A stretch of DNA of 64,000 nt, taken from assembly GCA_022226935.1 (NCBI GenBank), contig CP092081.1, forward strand, positions 3,274,737 through 3,338,736. The letters run 5' to 3'. Each line of letters starts with the position of its first letter. Within the stretch, counting starts at the first letter, position 1. The notes beneath the pieces were generated by a model that saw only the letters and a list, made by a program, of their open reading frames with translations, did not search any database and was not told the DNA's origin. This DNA is from Nitrospira sp. (GTDB lineage: Bacteria > Nitrospirota > Nitrospiria > Nitrospirales > Nitrospiraceae). Shown here piece by piece: positions 59,856 to 64,000 of this stretch. Both the position numbers and the translations under genes were made by a program.

Positions 59856-62099
59856 ATGTCCATGGATCTCGCCAAAGCGCTCTATGCCAAGATGCCGGAG
59901 GTTTTTGCCAGGGCCAGAAAAAAGTTCGGCCGGGGTTTGACGCTGGCCGAAAAGATTCTTGTCTCCCACGCGGACAATTTTGATAGCCAGACTTGGGAAC
60001 GTGGTAAGGCCATGCTGGCCCTCCGGCCAGATCGTGTGGCCATGCAGGACGCCACAGCCCAGATGGCCGTGTTGCAATTCATGCAAGCCAACAAGAAAAA
60101 AGCGGCGGTGCCCAGCACGATCCATTGCGACCATTTGATCCGTGCCGAAATGGGATCCGAAAAGGATCTCCTTCGCGCGCTCGATGAGAACCAGGAAGTC
60201 TATAATTTCCTCGCCTCTGCGGCGAAAAAATATGGCATTGGGTTTTGGAAGCCTGGCGCCGGAATCATCCACCAGGTCGTATTGGAGAATTACGCCTTTC
60301 CCGGCTGCTTGATCATCGGAACCGACTCACACACTCCCAATGGGGGTGGCTTGGGTGGGCTGGCGATTGGTGTTGGCGGAGCGGATGCCGGCGAAGTCAT
60401 GGCTGGCCTTCCCTGGGAAGTACTGCATCCCAAGCTGATCGGCGTACGCCTGACCGGAAAGCTCAGTGGTTGGGCTTCCCCTAAAGACGTAATTCTCTAT
60501 CTGTGTGGCCTACTTACCGTGAAAGGCGGCACGAACAAGATCGTGGAGTACTTCGGGCCGGGCGCTGAAACCATCAGCGCCACCGGTAAGGGCACTATCT
60601 GCAATATGGGCGCAGAATTAGGTGCTACGACCTCCGTCTTCCCGTTCGATGAGAAGATGGTGGCCTACATGAAAATCACCGACCGCGCCGATCTGGCCAA
60701 CTTCACTCAATCGCACAAAGATCTGCTAGTGGCCGATCCCGAAGTCGCTCAGTCACCCGAAAAATACTACGATCAAATTGTCGAGATCGACCTGTCGAAG
60801 CTGGAACCGCATGTCGTCGGTCCCCACACCCCTGATCTCGCACGGCCCATTTCGAAATTAAAAGCCGAGGCGCAAGAAAAGGGCTATCCGGTCGAGCTGA
60901 AGGCAGCGTTGATCGGTAGCTGCACGAATTCCTCGTATGAGGACATCAGCCGTTCTGCCCACGTGGCTCAACAGGCATTGAAGGCGGGGTTGAAGGCGAA
61001 GGCGTCATTTCTGATCTCGCCGGGCTCTGAACGCATTTATCACACGATGAAGCGGGATGGGTTCATGGATACCTTTGAAAAGCTCGGCGGAACTGTGTTG
61101 TCCAATTCCTGCGGCCCCTGCATTGGACAGTGGAAACGGGCCGATGGAGTCAAGGGGCGTGCGGACTCCATTGTCAGTTCCTTCAATCGCAACTTCCCTG
61201 GACGCAATGACGGAATCAGCGAAACGCTGTCCTTCCTCGCCAGCCCCGAAGTCGTGACCGCGTATGCCATCACGGGTGATTTGGGTTTTGACCCAGTCAA
61301 CCAATCGGTTAAGGGGGCAGACGGGAAGGAGTTTAAGCTTCAGCCGCCGGTGGGTGAGGAATTACCGGCCAAGGGTTTTGCTAAGGGGGAAGAAGGGTTC
61401 GTGGCGCCGGCAGAAGACGGCTCGAATCTGACAGTGGACATTCCGCCGACCAGCGAACGATTGCAATTGTTGCAACCGTTCCCGAAATGGGATGGCAAAG
61501 ATTTCGAGAAATTGCCACTCCTGATCAAGACCAAAGGTAAGACGACGACGGACCATATTTCGCCGGCAGGGCCATGGCTTAAGTTCCGCGGTCACTTGGA
61601 CAAGATCAGCGACAATATGTTCTTGGGGGCCAATAATAGCTTTTCGTCGGAGCCCGGTAAGGGATCCAACGTCCTGACTGGTGAATCCAATCTTACAATG
61701 GCTCAGATTGCACGCGCCTATAAGGCCAAAGGTATCGGGTCTATTGTCGTTGGAGACGAAAACTACGGCGAAGGGAGTAGCCGTGAGCATGCTGCAATGT
61801 CTCCGCGTTTCTTGAATGTCCGGGCTGTTATCACCAAGAGCTTTGCCCGTATTCATGAAACCAATTTAAAGAAGCAGGGCATCCTCCCGCTCACGTTTGC
61901 CGAACCTAAGGACTATGAAAAAATCGAACAAAACGATCGTATCAGCGTGGTGGACCTGGCCAATTTGGCGCCTGGCAAGCCCGTGACAGTGGTCATTCAT
62001 AAGACTGGTGGTGATGTGAAGATTCAGACGAATCACAGCATGACTGCTCAGCAAATCACCTGGTTCAAGGCTGGATCAGCGTTGAATGCTTTGAACTAA
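59856..62099 (+). CDS. Aconitate hydratase, mitochondrial-type
   Basis: 747 residues; the ATG at 59856 follows ACGGAG, and an ATG at 59862 is possible. [4Fe-4S] ligands are C356 in IGSCTNSS and C419 and C422 in SNSCGPCIG. Other family segments are [29 protein letters not shown], the [15 protein letters not shown] substrate-binding motif and [13 protein letters not shown]. Length and motifs fit the eukaryotic mitochondrial aconitase group rather than AcnB. It interconverts citrate and isocitrate. Encoded 104 bases after aclA and 27 before isocitrate dehydrogenase. Confidence 0.95.
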   Translation: MSMDLAKALYAKMPEVFARARKKFGRGLTLAEKILVSHADNFDSQTWERGKAMLALRPDRVAMQDATAQMAVLQFMQANKKKAAVPSTIHCDHLIRAEMGSEKDLLRALDENQEVYNFLASAAKKYGIGFWKPGAGIIHQVVLENYAFPGCLIIGTDSHTPNGGGLGGLAIGVGGADAGEVMAGLPWEVLHPKLIGVRLTGKLSGWASPKDVILYLCGLLTVKGGTNKIVEYFGPGAETISATGKGTICNMGAELGATTSVFPFDEKMVAYMKITDRADLANFTQSHKDLLVADPEVAQSPEKYYDQIVEIDLSKLEPHVVGPHTPDLARPISKLKAEAQEKGYPVELKAALIGSCTNSSYEDISRSAHVAQQALKAGLKAKASFLISPGSERIYHTMKRDGFMDTFEKLGGTVLSNSCGPCIGQWKRADGVKGRADSIVSSFNRNFPGRNDGISETLSFLASPEVVTAYAITGDLGFDPVNQSVKGADGKEFKLQPPVGEELPAKGFAKGEEGFVAPAEDGSNLTVDIPPTSERLQLLQPFPKWDGKDFEKLPLLIKTKGKTTTDHISPAGPWLKFRGHLDKISDNMFLGANNSFSSEPGKGSNVLTGESNLTMAQIARAYKAKGIGSIVVGDENYGEGSSREHAAMSPRFLNVRAVITKSFARIHETNLKKQGILPLTFAEPKDYEKIEQNDRISVVDLANLAPGKPVTVVIHKTGGDVKIQTNHSMTAQQITWFKAGSALNALN

Positions 62100-64000
<1,901 letters not shown>

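Overview
The window looks like chromosomal DNA from a Nitrospira-type bacterium (phylum Nitrospirota). The strongest reason is its right end: a five-subunit 2-oxoacid:ferredoxin oxidoreductase, ATP-citrate lyase aclBA, a mitochondrial-type aconitase and a monomeric isocitrate dehydrogenase, which together form much of a reductive TCA cycle. The many large hybrid histidine kinases, the giant multicopper oxidase and an XrtA-type deacetylase fit that assignment. The genus is an inference from gene content; no rRNA gene is present to confirm it.

Layout. (1) 10-12324, plus strand: a tightly packed export/redox operon with a 2050-residue MofA/MnxG-like multicopper oxidase, an unknown 202-residue protein, a YVTN-type beta-propeller, a SCO1-like copper chaperone, a cytochrome c fused to a periplasmic ligand-binding domain, and an exported protein of unknown function. 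A strong hairpin closes it. (2) 12436-21483, plus strand: housekeeping genes rpsF-ssb-rpsR-yceD-rpmF-plsX-fabH-fabD-fabG-acpP-fabF-rnc and a secreted cyclophilin. (3) 21549-33159, minus strand: a small exported protein, an XrtA-type polysaccharide deacetylase, and a signalling block (a response-regulator/kinase hybrid, a 1207-residue hybrid kinase, a FIST sensor protein and a kinase split by a frameshift), then a zinc-cysteine protein and an NHL-type propeller. (4) 33421-36122, plus strand: folD-metF-panB, three tetrahydrofolate one-carbon enzymes. (5) 36123-48110, minus strand: a DUF309 protein, apaH, a second signalling block in which two related hybrid kinases flank a TonB-dependent receptor and a lone ABC-type binding protein, then queF and a stand-alone MTHFR C-terminal domain. 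(6) 48382-52783: promoter, five-subunit oxidoreductase operon and terminator. (7) 52806-56552: small genes, an Rsm22-like methyltransferase, a dual-specificity-type phosphatase and an Fpg-type glycosylase. (8) 56689-64000: aclB, aclA, aconitase and isocitrate dehydrogenase, the last cut by the window edge.

How the genes work together. ATP-citrate lyase, aconitase and isocitrate dehydrogenase interconvert acetyl-CoA/oxaloacetate, citrate, isocitrate and 2-oxoglutarate. The ferredoxin-linked oxidoreductase carries out a reductive carboxylation, of either acetyl-CoA or succinyl-CoA; the sequence alone does not say which. FolD, MetF and the small MTHFR_C protein belong to methyl-group metabolism. 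The most unusual system is the multicopper oxidase operon, which has the parts of an extracytoplasmic oxidase with its own copper loading (SCO) and a c-type cytochrome as possible electron outlet. Metal oxidation, manganese in particular, is a testable but unproven role. The two kinase blocks encode five kinases (one apparently broken) and no DNA-binding output regulator.
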